From the NCBI GenBank assembly GCA_002408725.1, contig DHTR01000008.1:644-9414 (forward strand): 8,771 bases of DNA, written 5' to 3'. This stretch comes from Pelotomaculum sp. UBA5255 (lineage in GTDB: Bacteria > Bacillota > Desulfotomaculia > Desulfotomaculales > Pelotomaculaceae). The notes below the pieces were generated by a model. The model saw only the letters and a program-made list of their open reading frames with translations, had not been told where the DNA came from and searched no databases. The position numbers and the translations under genes are program-made. Within the stretch, counting starts at the first letter, position 1. Each line of letters starts with the position of its first letter. Below are positions 1-5,655 of this stretch, in pieces.

Positions 1-552
1 AGCAGCATCATGCCCCAGAAAAAGAACCCGGATGTGGCCGAGTTGATCCGGGGCAAGTCCGGCCGGGTTTTCGGTGACCTCCAGGCGCTTCTGACCATGC
101 TCAAGGGGCTTCCCCTGGCCTATAACAAGGATCTGCAGGAAGACAAGGAAGCGCTTTTTGATGTGGCTGACACCGTTAAAAAATGCCTTTTGGTGTTTAA
201 GCCCATGGTAGAAACCATGCGCTTTAAGGAGGAAAGGATGGCAGCGGCGGCCCGGGGCGGCTTCACCAACGCCACGGATCTAGCCGACTATCTGGTGCGC
301 AGGGGTATGCCCTTTAGAGAGGCTCACGAGGTGGTAGGGAAAATTGTTTACCACTGCCTGGAAAAGGAACTGACCCTGGAAGGGCTGGGTCTGGATGAAT
401 ACAAACGGTTCAGCGCCCTGGTGGAAGAAGACGTGTATGAGGCCATCAGCATCAGCCGTTGCGTGGAATCCAGGCGGGTTCCCGGGGGCCCGGCGCCGGA
501 AGCGGTCCGGGAGGCGATTAAGAACGCCAGGCAGCTTCTGGCGGGGGATTAG
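1..552 (+). CDS. argH: Argininosuccinate lyase, C-terminal part (5' end outside window)
   Basis: The enzyme cleaves argininosuccinate to arginine and fumarate, the last step of arginine synthesis, in the cytoplasm as a homotetramer. The frame is open from the first base and begins inside the fumarase/lyase superfamily signature: SSIMPQKKNPD is the GSSxMPxKKN loop that carries the catalytic serine. About 183 residues remain of a protein that is usually near 460, so the N-terminal 60% lies upstream. The C-terminal region shows family features such as RGGFTNATDLADYLVRRG, then EAHEVVG and the ending SRRVPGGPAPEAV. It stops at TAG 550-552 and is followed by two terminator-like hairpins, so it appears to close an upstream arginine operon. 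Nothing suggests it is broken. Confidence 0.97.
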   Translation, partial: SSIMPQKKNPDVAELIRGKSGRVFGDLQALLTMLKGLPLAYNKDLQEDKEALFDVADTVKKCLLVFKPMVETMRFKEERMAAAARGGFTNATDLADYLVRRGMPFREAHEVVGKIVYHCLEKELTLEGLGLDEYKRFSALVEEDVYEAISISRCVESRRVPGGPAPEAVREAIKNARQLLAGD

Positions 553-562
553 TAAGATTAGT

Positions 563-581
563 AACAAGGGTCTTGTTTTTT
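563..581 (+). terminator. Weak intrinsic terminator-like hairpin after argH
   Basis: AACAAG (563-568) pairs with CTTGTT (572-577) around a GGT loop and runs directly into T576-581. The stem is only 6 bp and AT-rich, so it would be weak alone. Its position 10 nt after the argH stop suggests it acts with the stronger hairpin at 662-678. Confidence 0.4.
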
Positions 582-661
582 GCTGTTATTTCATTAGTCC
601 ATTAAAGAACTCCAGCAGTTTCATCGGCAACTTATAGCAGACCGGTGCTTAAATAAGCAAA

Positions 662-691
662 CCGCCCCTGGGGGGCGGCCGGATGTTTTTT
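662..691. terminator. Bidirectional intrinsic terminator between convergent argH and the coat-like pair
   Basis: CCGCCCC (662-668) pairs with GGGGCGG (672-678) around TGG, a 7-bp all-GC stem. On the plus strand a T-run (686-691) follows after 7 nt. Read on the minus strand the same stem is followed directly by TTTGCTTATTT. It sits between the 3' ends of two convergent units, so it probably ends both, and it suits the minus-strand operon better. Confidence 0.7.
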
Positions 692-694
692 AAT

Positions 695-1213
695 TTACTT
701 TTTGTCTTCTTTTTTCTCTGTTTCCGCAAGCGGGATTCCTGGTGGCACGCCGGGAAATAATCCCGGAAAGGTTCCGGGTCCGTGTACTGGAACCGAAGGG
801 GCCAGAGTTGTTCCCGGCCCGGCAGGCTTCAGGTAACCGGGGGGAAAGCCCGGCTTATGGCAGGTATCCGGGTATGGGGGACAGGGCAGATCCGGTTGAT
901 AACCCATACCGGGAGCCGCTCCGGGGGGGCAGGGCACGCCCGGTTGAAAACCGATGCCGGGAGCCATTCCGGGAGGGCAGGGCAGACCCGGTTGATAGCC
1001 GGTGCCGGGAGCTGCAGGCATTTCTGTTTTACAGCAGGCGCATAAGATATGGTTATAGAATTTTGCTTCGTCCAGTTCATTGCTGAGCAGGCTTAAAACC
1101 ATGTGCCTGGCAGTCTCGTTGGGAGCCAGCATGGCTAAATGAGCCATCATGTGAATCTGACGCAGCTCAATTAGAAGTAGTCTTTTTAATTTCCCCATCC
1201 AAGTATACATCAT
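695..1213 (-). CDS. Pro/Gly/Cys-rich repeat protein with ferritin-like N-terminus, probable spore coat component
   Basis: The product (172 aa) is not assigned to a named family with certainty. Residues 1-60 are helical and rich in Leu/Met/His/Glu (ELRQIHMMAHLAML, then NELDEAKFYNHIL), resembling one helical hairpin of a ferritin-like or CotF-type coat protein. Residues 69-116 are three 16-residue repeats of the form PGxGYQPGLPCPPGxA. The rest is Pro/Gly-rich and ends in a charged KKEDKK tail. Cys residues in CACC and in each LPCPP could cross-link, as in insoluble coat layers. There is no signal peptide or membrane segment. The start is ATG at 1213, with AGGAGG (1220-1225) 6 nt upstream. The upstream gene's stop is only 18 nt away, so the two are co-transcribed and probably translationally coupled. 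A coat role is inferred from composition and the sigma-K-like promoter. Confidence 0.8.
   Translation of the reverse strand: MMYTWMGKLKRLLLIELRQIHMMAHLAMLAPNETARHMVLSLLSNELDEAKFYNHILCACCKTEMPAAPGTGYQPGLPCPPGMAPGIGFQPGVPCPPGAAPGMGYQPDLPCPPYPDTCHKPGFPPGYLKPAGPGTTLAPSVPVHGPGTFPGLFPGVPPGIPLAETEKKEDKK
866..1009 (-). repeat. Three tandem 48-bp repeats inside the Pro/Gly-rich gene
   Basis: The units are 1009-962, 961-914 and 913-866 on the minus strand. They encode PGTGYQPGLPCPPGMA, PGIGFQPGVPCPPGAA and PGMGYQPDLPCPPYPD. All are in frame with no indels. The third has begun to diverge, with P-D in place of P-G and a changed end. Such an array can gain or lose whole units without breaking the frame. 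Confidence 0.9.
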
Positions 1214-1231
1214 TATAGACCTCCTCTCGTT

Positions 1232-1585
1232 TTATTCTTTTTCCTGCTTCTCTGCCTCGGCATAAAAGTATGGCGGTCCAACCGGCGGGTCCATTGGCAT
1301 ACCCGGGTGTTTGGTTGCGGGGGCTAATCCGTAAGCGGCGGCAATTCTGCATAACCTCTCGGCCTTCCTAACATCCCCTGCGGCCTCGCGCAAAAAGATT
1401 TCCTTAAGGCAATTGCTGGGCGCGGTTGCGGCCAGTTCCCTGTATAGGCAAACCTCCATTTGCTCGCCTTTCATAAGCATGTCTATTAGAGAGCGGGCGT
1501 CATGGTGCATCATTCCGTCCATCATACCGCCCGTCATGTCGCAGGGCATACCGCTAACTGCGACGCTTTCCTTATTGGCATCCAC
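1232..1585 (-). CDS. Small ferritin-like (CotF/rubrerythrin-type) protein, probable spore coat
   Basis: This 117-aa protein has a Met/Gly/His-rich N-terminus (DMTGGMMDGMMHHD, residues 16-29) followed by two predicted helices, ARSLIDMLMKGEQMEVCLYRELAA and CLKEIFLREAAGDVRKAERLCRIAAAYG. The helix-turn-helix pattern with spaced Glu residues resembles ferritin-like or CotF-type coat proteins. A full di-iron site cannot be traced, so metal binding is uncertain. The tail is Pro-rich (PGMPMDPPVGPPYF). There is no signal peptide. It starts at GTG 1585 with a strong AAGGAGG (1594-1600) about 8 nt upstream. It is the first gene of a two-gene operon behind a sigma-K-like promoter. The family name is tentative, but the gene is supported by its ribosome site, coupling and promoter. 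Confidence 0.8.
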   Translation of the reverse strand: MDANKESVAVSGMPCDMTGGMMDGMMHHDARSLIDMLMKGEQMEVCLYRELAATAPSNCLKEIFLREAAGDVRKAERLCRIAAAYGLAPATKHPGMPMDPPVGPPYFYAEAEKQEKE

Positions 1586-1615
1586 AAAGATAACCTCCTT
1601 CTTCTAATTTTGCTA

Positions 1616-1644
1616 TAGCATATGTAAAAGCGGCAGCTGTGGTT
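1616..1644 (-). promoter_or_regulatory. Sigma-K-like (late mother-cell) promoter for the coat-like operon
   Basis: On the minus strand AACC (1644-1641) is followed after exactly 16 nt by CATATGCTA (1624-1616). The Bacillus sigma-K consensus is mACm, about 16 nt, CATAnnnTA, and every specified base matches. Transcription would start near 1608, about 8-10 nt before the AAGGAGG of the first gene. No sigma-A promoter of similar quality is visible here. Confidence 0.65.
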
Positions 1645-1682
1645 ACTCTTTCCTCCACTGCCAAATATATAGTAAATAATAA

Positions 1683-1892
1683 AAAGTAATAGAACGCTTT
1701 TTGCAGCGGCAGGCCTTGCTGGAAGGCGAAAAGAGAGGCAAAGCTGAAGGCAGGATCGAAGGCAAGCTCGAAGGCAAAGCTGAAGTTGCAAGGACGGCTT
1801 TGGGGGAAGGATTGGACATTGACATGGTTTGCAAGATAACCGGGCTATCCAGGGAAACCATTATGAAATTGAAAAAAGCGCTGGAAAACTAA
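1683..1892 (+). pseudogene. C-terminal fragment of an Rpn family transposase-like nuclease
   Basis: The open frame runs from just after a TAA (1680-1682) to TAA 1890-1892 and encodes about 69 residues. These match the C-terminal end typical of Rpn/PD-(D/E)XK (YhgA-like) proteins: a charged repeat linker (GKAEGRIEGKLEGKAE) followed by a short helix-turn-helix-like end (LGEGLDIDMVCKITGLSRETIMKLKKAL). The whole nuclease domain, usually about 200 residues with the catalytic D...ExK, is missing. A TTG at 1701 could in principle start a 63-aa peptide, but no ribosome site precedes it. It most likely survives as the 3' scar of a decayed gene. No terminal inverted repeats were seen. Confidence 0.7.
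1737..1784 (+). repeat. Four 12-bp tandem repeats in the Rpn remnant linker
   Basis: Four units starting with GGC and ending with GAA encode GKAE, GRIE, GKLE and GKAE. The first and fourth are identical in DNA (GGCAAAGCTGAA). This kind of repeat is usual in the linker of Rpn proteins and varies in copy number between homologues. Confidence 0.75.
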
Positions 1893-1947
1893 ATAATTGC
1901 AGCCAATAACACTAAAAAAAACGGAATAAAACGAATAAATAATTTCC

Positions 1948-1976
1948 TTGACACCTGAGCAAGCTTTTTGTATACT
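1948..1976 (+). promoter_or_regulatory. Sigma-A promoter of the T-box/ilvE transcript
   Basis: A perfect -35 TTGACA (1948-1953) is separated by 17 nt from TATACT (1971-1976). The 50 nt upstream are AT-rich with A-tracts, which may act as an UP element. Transcription should start near 1983, leaving about 20 nt before T-box Stem I. Confidence 0.9.
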
Positions 1977-1982
1977 GGATAA

Positions 1983-2284
1983 CAAGTTATATCTGGAAAA
2001 CGCTGTGAAGGGGACAAAAGCCTGGTAGTGGGCAGCAGAGAGCCGGGGTAGCTGAAAACCGGCGCCGATTATGCCAGACTGGACATCACCCCGGAGCTGC
2101 CGGCTGAAAGAATTGAGTAAGCCGGGCCGGGTCGGGCGCCCGTTATCAACGCCGTGCCCTCTTAGGAGGCGCACCGAGATGGCTTTCGCCTGTAGGCGGG
2201 AGCAAGCAGGGTGGTACCGCGCAAGGTTTTTACCTCTCGTCCCTGGCAGATTATACAACTGCCGGACGGGGGGTTGTTTTATTT
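1983..2284 (+). ncRNA. T-box riboswitch leader, isoleucine-type specifier (AUC)
   Basis: Uncharged tRNA binds this leader and prevents termination. Stem I closes with GCT (2002-2004)/AGC (2095-2097) and has a kink-turn-like TGA/GGA and GGGG (2010-2013)/CCCC (2089-2092). Above the specifier loop CTGGTA (2022-2027) pairs with TGCCAG (2072-2077), followed by the conserved AGAGAG and a distal GCCGG (2042-2046)/CCGGC (2059-2063) stem. The specifier is read as AUC (2085-2087, in GGACAUCACC), which fits tRNA-Ile(GAU). CCGTTATC (2140-2147) is another T-box hallmark. The T-box sequence AGGGTGGTACCGCG is at 2208-2221. Its UGGU bulge (2212-2215) would pair with tRNA ...ACCA, which fits an A discriminator. 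The antiterminator is AGGG/CCCT (2208-2211/2241-2244) plus GCG/CGT (2219-2221/2238-2240). The specifier call comes from hand folding. The T-box identity itself is very secure. Confidence 0.95.
2233..2284 (+). terminator. T-box-controlled intrinsic terminator before ilvE
   Basis: CCTCTCGTCC (2233-2242) pairs with GGACGGGGGG (2264-2273), allowing two G-U pairs. Above a 2-nt bulge GGCAG (2245-2249) pairs with CTGCC (2259-2263), with a 9-nt loop. TTGTTTTATTT (2274-2284) follows. The 5' strand includes the CGTCCCT needed for the antiterminator, so the two folds exclude each other. Confidence 0.9.
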
Positions 2285-2347
2285 CCAAATAAAATTTAAA
2301 CTAAGTAGAGATGCAAAAACCGACAAAATTTTATGGGAGTTGAGACT

Positions 2348-3226
2348 GTGATTATTTACCTTAACGGCGAATTTTTGCCTAAGGAACGTGCGGTCGTATC
2401 GGTCTTCGACCATGGCTTGTTATACGGCGACGGTGTTTTTGAAGGTATCCGGGCCTATCACGGCAGGGTCTTTAAACTGAGTGAGCACCTGGACCGGCTT
2501 TATGATTCTGCCAGGACGGTTGCCATGGAGATGCCGTTATCCAAGGATGAAATGCAGGAGGTTGTACTGGAAACCTTGCGGCGCAACAACTTGCGCGACG
2601 CCTATATCCGGTTGGTGGTGACCCGCGGGGTGGGCGATCTGGGTCTGGACCCGAAAAAGTGCCCCAAACCTTTTGTTTTCTGTATTGCCGCTTCAATCGT
2701 TCTATACCCGGAAGAATTATACAAGAAAGGGCTTTCTGTGATCACCGTTTCCACCCGCAGGAATATTCCTACAGCCTGCATCCCCCGGGTGAAATCGTTG
2801 AACTATATGAATAACATATATGCTAAAATTGAATCCAACCTGGCCGGTGTGCCCGAAGCGATTATGCTTAACAACGAAGGTTACGTGGCCGAGGCCACCG
2901 GTGATAATATCTTCATTGTTAAAAAAGGCGTGCTGATAACACCTCCAGCCTACGTGGGGCTTTTGGAGGGTGTCACCCGCAACGCGGTGTTGGACATTGC
3001 CCGCGAGAAGGGTATTCCCGCGGTCGAGAAGGTATTTACGCTGTTTGATGTGTACAATGCCGACGAAGTGTTCCTGACCGGTACTGCCGCCGAAATTATA
3101 CCTACCGTTATGGTGGACGGGCGCCTGATTGCCGATGGTAAGCCCGGCAAAATGACCTGGGAGCTGATAGCGGCTTTTAATGAGCTAACCAAGGTTGATG
3201 GCCCCCTGATTTATCCGGAACCATAG
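2348..3226 (+). CDS. ilvE: Branched-chain amino acid aminotransferase
   Basis: This PLP enzyme (fold type IV, about 292 aa) moves an amino group from glutamate to the keto acids of isoleucine, valine and leucine, the last step of each pathway. Features visible are YLNGEF at the N-terminus, DHGLLYGDGVFEGIRAY (about 21-37), the PLP lysine in RVKSLNYMNNIYAKIE (K149), EATGDNIFIV (about 183-192), LLEGVTRNAV and FLTGTAAEIIPT. The length is normal for the family. GTG 2348 is chosen because GGGAG (2335-2339) lies 8 nt upstream and homologues typically begin MIIYLNGEF. ATG 2333 is in frame but has no ribosome site. A T-box leader precedes it, so expression should rise when tRNA-Ile is uncharged. A terminator follows. 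D-amino acid transaminase is a less likely alternative. Confidence 0.95.
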   Translation: MIIYLNGEFLPKERAVVSVFDHGLLYGDGVFEGIRAYHGRVFKLSEHLDRLYDSARTVAMEMPLSKDEMQEVVLETLRRNNLRDAYIRLVVTRGVGDLGLDPKKCPKPFVFCIAASIVLYPEELYKKGLSVITVSTRRNIPTACIPRVKSLNYMNNIYAKIESNLAGVPEAIMLNNEGYVAEATGDNIFIVKKGVLITPPAYVGLLEGVTRNAVLDIAREKGIPAVEKVFTLFDVYNADEVFLTGTAAEIIPTVMVDGRLIADGKPGKMTWELIAAFNELTKVDGPLIYPEP

Positions 3227-3266
3227 TAAGAAAATATTTATTTTTTAAACTAAAAATGTGCGCTGC

Positions 3267-3292
3267 AGGCCGGCCGTGCACCGGCCTTTTTT
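3267..3292 (+). terminator. Intrinsic terminator after ilvE
   Basis: AGGCCGG (3267-3273) pairs perfectly with CCGGCCT (3281-3287) around CCGTGCA and is followed by a T-run (3287-3292). It separates ilvE from ilvB, so the T-box transcript may end here, at least partly, and the downstream block would need its own promoter or readthrough. Confidence 0.85.
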
Positions 3293-3337
3293 ATGTCGGC
3301 ATGACCCTGCGTTAACCCTCTCTTTACGGGGGCGCAT

Positions 3338-3343
3338 TATAAT
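3338..3343 (+). promoter_or_regulatory. Possible -10 element for the ilvBNC block
   Basis: TATAAT is a perfect -10 hexamer, between the ilvE terminator and ilvB. No good -35 lies 16-18 nt upstream; GTTAAC 3311-3316 is too far. Transcription from here would start near 3350 and remove the ribosome site of the TTG start at 3359, so either this promoter or that start is doubtful. Confidence 0.35.
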
Positions 3344-3358
3344 ATGGAGGGATAGAAC

Positions 3359-5095
3359 TTGCATAGCAACGTGACGACGAAGGTCCTCCGACGCCAAAGG
3401 GGCAATGTACAAAAAAGAATAAGGGAGGTGAGTGGTGAGCAGTTATCCGGGGCTGAAATCCTGTTAAAGAGCCTGGAGAACGAAGGTGTGGATACAATTT
3501 TTGGCTATCCTGGCGGCCAGGCCCTTCCTATTTACGATGCTTTGTATGATTCCAAGATCAGGCACATTTTGTGCCGGCATGAACAGGGCGCAGCCCACGC
3601 GGCAGACGGCTATGCCCGTGCTACGGGCAGGCCGGGTGTCTGCCTGGCCACCTCAGGTCCAGGCGCCACCAACCTTGTCACGGGCATCGCCAATGCTTTC
3701 ATGGACTCCGTACCCATGGTTGCCATTACCGGCCAGGTCCCCCAAGCCCTGCTTGGAAGGGATTCTTTTCAGGAGGCGGACATTACGGGGATCACCCTGC
3801 CCATCACAAAGCACAGCTACCTGGTCAAGGATCCTTCCGAAATGGCGCAGACCGTTAAAGAGGCCTTCCACATTGCCACTACGGGCAGGCCGGGGCCGGT
3901 TCTGATTGATATTCCCAGAGATGTTTCCTCCTCCAAAACGGAATACAGGCGTGCGGATAGAATGAACCTGCCGGGTTACAGGCCTGTAACGGACGGAGAT
4001 CCGCTGCAGGTGCAGGAGGCAGCCAGGGCCATTATTCAGTCGGAGCGTCCCGTCATCTACGCCGGCGGTGGAGTGGTAATTTCCGGGGCCCACGAGGAAT
4101 TGCTCCAGATGGCTGAACTGCTGATGGCGCCGGTATGCAACACCCTGCTGGGGCTGGGGGGCTTTCCGGGTGACCACCCGTTATCACTCGGTATGGTTGG
4201 GATGCATGGAACCAAATATGCCAACTACGCCATCTGCGAGTGCGACCTCTTGATTGCCGTGGGAGCGCGCTTTGATGATCGCGTGACCGGAAAGGTTGAA
4301 AGCTTTGCCCCGGAGGCCAGGATTATCCACATAGACATAGATCCCGCCGAAATTGGGAAAAATGTTCGGGTAGATATACCCATAGTGGGCGACGTTAAAA
4401 GGGTGCTTGGCCAGTTGCTGGAGATCCTCAAGCCCGGGCTGGGAGAGGCCTGGCGGGACAAAGTTCTGGCCTGGAAAAAAGAGTACCCGTTGACCTATTG
4501 TGAGAAGGATTGCTTAAAGCCCCAGGCTATTATCAGGGAAATTTGCAGGCAGACTGATGGCAAGGCCATGGTGACGACCGAGGTCGGCCAGCATCAGATG
4601 TGGGCCGCCCATTATTACACGTTTTCAAAGCCCCGCTCCTTTATTACCTCCGGCGGCCTGGGAACCATGGGATTCGGTTTGCCGGCGGCAATCGGGGTCC
4701 AGGTAGGCTGTCCGGACGACTTGGTCTTTGATATCGCCGGTGACGGCAGCATTCAAATGAATATCCAGGAGCTTTGCACAGCGGTCAATTATGAACTCCC
4801 GATTAACGTGGCTATCCTGGACAACGGCTTTTTGGGGATGGTCAGGCAGTGGCAGGAACTCTTTTATAACCGGAGGTACTCGCAGTCGGAACTGTTCAAC
4901 CCTGACTTCATCAAGTTGGCTGAAGCATACGGCGCCGAGGGGATCAGGGTGAGCCGCCCGGCCGAGCTGGCTCCGGCCATTGAGCAGGCAATCAGCTCCA
5001 GCAAGCCTGTGATGCTTGATTTCATCGTGGATAGGGAAGAAAATGTACTGCCCATGGTTCCTCCCGGCGGCGCCCTGAACAAAATGCTGGGTTAA
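3359..5095 (+). CDS. ilvB: Acetohydroxyacid synthase large subunit, first copy
   Basis: This ThDP/FAD/Mg enzyme condenses pyruvate with pyruvate (acetolactate) or 2-ketobutyrate (acetohydroxybutyrate). Domains in order are the PYR domain with FGYPGG and catalytic Glu75 in RHEQGAAHAADGYAR; FQEADITGITLPITKH; the central FAD domain with GARFDDRVTGK (about 302-312); and the PP domain with GDGS (461-464) and N489 for Mg-ThDP. W498 in GMVRQWQE is the Trp that gives 2-ketobutyrate preference in characterised enzymes. The length is 578 aa from TTG 3359, which has TGGAGGG 7 nt upstream. This adds a basic extension of about 24 residues over the usual start. GTG 3428 would give a normal N-terminus (SGEQLSGAEILL), but its ribosome site would touch the start codon. 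The frame, family and stop are secure; only the start is uncertain. ilvN follows after 38 nt. Confidence 0.95.
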   Translation: MHSNVTTKVLRRQRGNVQKRIREVSGEQLSGAEILLKSLENEGVDTIFGYPGGQALPIYDALYDSKIRHILCRHEQGAAHAADGYARATGRPGVCLATSGPGATNLVTGIANAFMDSVPMVAITGQVPQALLGRDSFQEADITGITLPITKHSYLVKDPSEMAQTVKEAFHIATTGRPGPVLIDIPRDVSSSKTEYRRADRMNLPGYRPVTDGDPLQVQEAARAIIQSERPVIYAGGGVVISGAHEELLQMAELLMAPVCNTLLGLGGFPGDHPLSLGMVGMHGTKYANYAICECDLLIAVGARFDDRVTGKVESFAPEARIIHIDIDPAEIGKNVRVDIPIVGDVKRVLGQLLEILKPGLGEAWRDKVLAWKKEYPLTYCEKDCLKPQAIIREICRQTDGKAMVTTEVGQHQMWAAHYYTFSKPRSFITSGGLGTMGFGLPAAIGVQVGCPDDLVFDIAGDGSIQMNIQELCTAVNYELPINVAILDNGFLGMVRQWQELFYNRRYSQSELFNPDFIKLAEAYGAEGIRVSRPAELAPAIEQAISSSKPVMLDFIVDREENVLPMVPPGGALNKMLG

Positions 5096-5100
5096 AAAAG

Positions 5101-5118
5101 CGGTCGCGTCTACGACCG
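5101..5118 (+). other. Intercistronic hairpin between ilvB and ilvN
   Basis: CGGTCG (5101-5106) pairs with CGACCG (5113-5118) around CGTCTA, 5 nt after the ilvB stop and just ahead of the ilvN ribosome site. There is no T-run, so it is not a terminator. It may affect mRNA processing or the ratio of large to small subunit. Confidence 0.55.
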
Positions 5119-5133
5119 AATGGGGGGATGATG

Positions 5134-5655
5134 ATGAGGCACACCCTTACGGTGATGGTGGAAAATAACCCGGGGGTACTGGCCCGGGTAGCCGGCCTTT
5201 TCAGCCGGCGGGGTTTTAACATCGACAGCCTGGCCGTGGGTAGGACAGAAAATCCGCTTGTTTCACGAATGACGATTGTGGTAGAGGGTGACGACACCAC
5301 TGTCGAACAGGTCAACAAGCAACTGCACAAGCTGGTGGATGTGATCAAAGTTAGCGACATAACCAAAGACGCCTACGTTGACCGGGAATTGGTTATGATT
5401 AAGGTCTACGCCGAGCCCTCGGCGAGGGCCGAAATCATGCAGCTTGTTGATATCTTCCGCGCTCGCATTGTGGACGTGGGGCCTAAAACCCTGACTGTCG
5501 AGGTTACCGGGAATGAGGGCAAAATTGACGCCTTCGAGCTTTCGCTACGGACCTTCGGGATTAAGGAACTGGTCCGGACAGGAAAAATTGCCATGCTCCG
5601 GGGCTTCAAAACCAGTTCAAAAAATAACAATCATAAAGAGGAGGAAGTTAGTTAA
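5134..5655 (+). CDS. ilvN: Acetohydroxyacid synthase small (regulatory) subunit
   Basis: The subunit binds IlvB, raises its activity and confers valine feedback inhibition. It is 173 aa, the size of the IlvH/IlvN long type. An N-terminal ACT domain (about 3-78) begins RHTLTVMVENNPGVLARVAGLFSRRGFNIDSL and is followed by the C-terminal ALS_ss_C domain (about 80-160). N11, G14 and N29 align without gaps to the residues of E. coli IlvH known to matter for valine binding, so feedback inhibition is predicted. Three ATGs run in a row (5128, 5131, 5134). The third is chosen because GGGGGG (5122-5127) would be 6 nt away and the length then aligns exactly with IlvH. It overlaps ilvC by one base (TAATG). 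It is the only small subunit in the window although two large subunits are present. The symbol ilvH is equally usable. Confidence 0.95.
   Translation: MRHTLTVMVENNPGVLARVAGLFSRRGFNIDSLAVGRTENPLVSRMTIVVEGDDTTVEQVNKQLHKLVDVIKVSDITKDAYVDRELVMIKVYAEPSARAEIMQLVDIFRARIVDVGPKTLTVEVTGNEGKIDAFELSLRTFGIKELVRTGKIAMLRGFKTSSKNNNHKEEEVS

Noticed and set aside
742..1086. 114-aa plus-strand frame with apparent repeats, opposite the Pro/Gly-rich gene
   Set aside because: The 48-bp repeats are a multiple of three, so any frame looks repetitive. It has no ribosome site, while the minus-strand frame has AGGAGG, operon coupling and sensible composition.
1683..1784. Short tandem repeats as a possible CRISPR or minisatellite
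   Set aside because: Units are 12 bp with no spacers and are in frame in an Rpn linker, which is known for such repeats.
1845..2288. 147-aa minus-strand frame across the T-box leader
   Set aside because: It overlaps a complete, conserved RNA regulator and its promoter; the base pattern is explained by RNA structure.
3359..3427. Branched-chain leader peptide for attenuation ahead of ilvB
   Set aside because: The encoded residues are mostly basic and polar, with only a few Ile, Leu or Val and no run of them, and no terminator follows.
3653..4177. 174-aa minus-strand open frame
   Set aside because: It lies inside the first ilvB and shows no recognisable motif; shadow frame.
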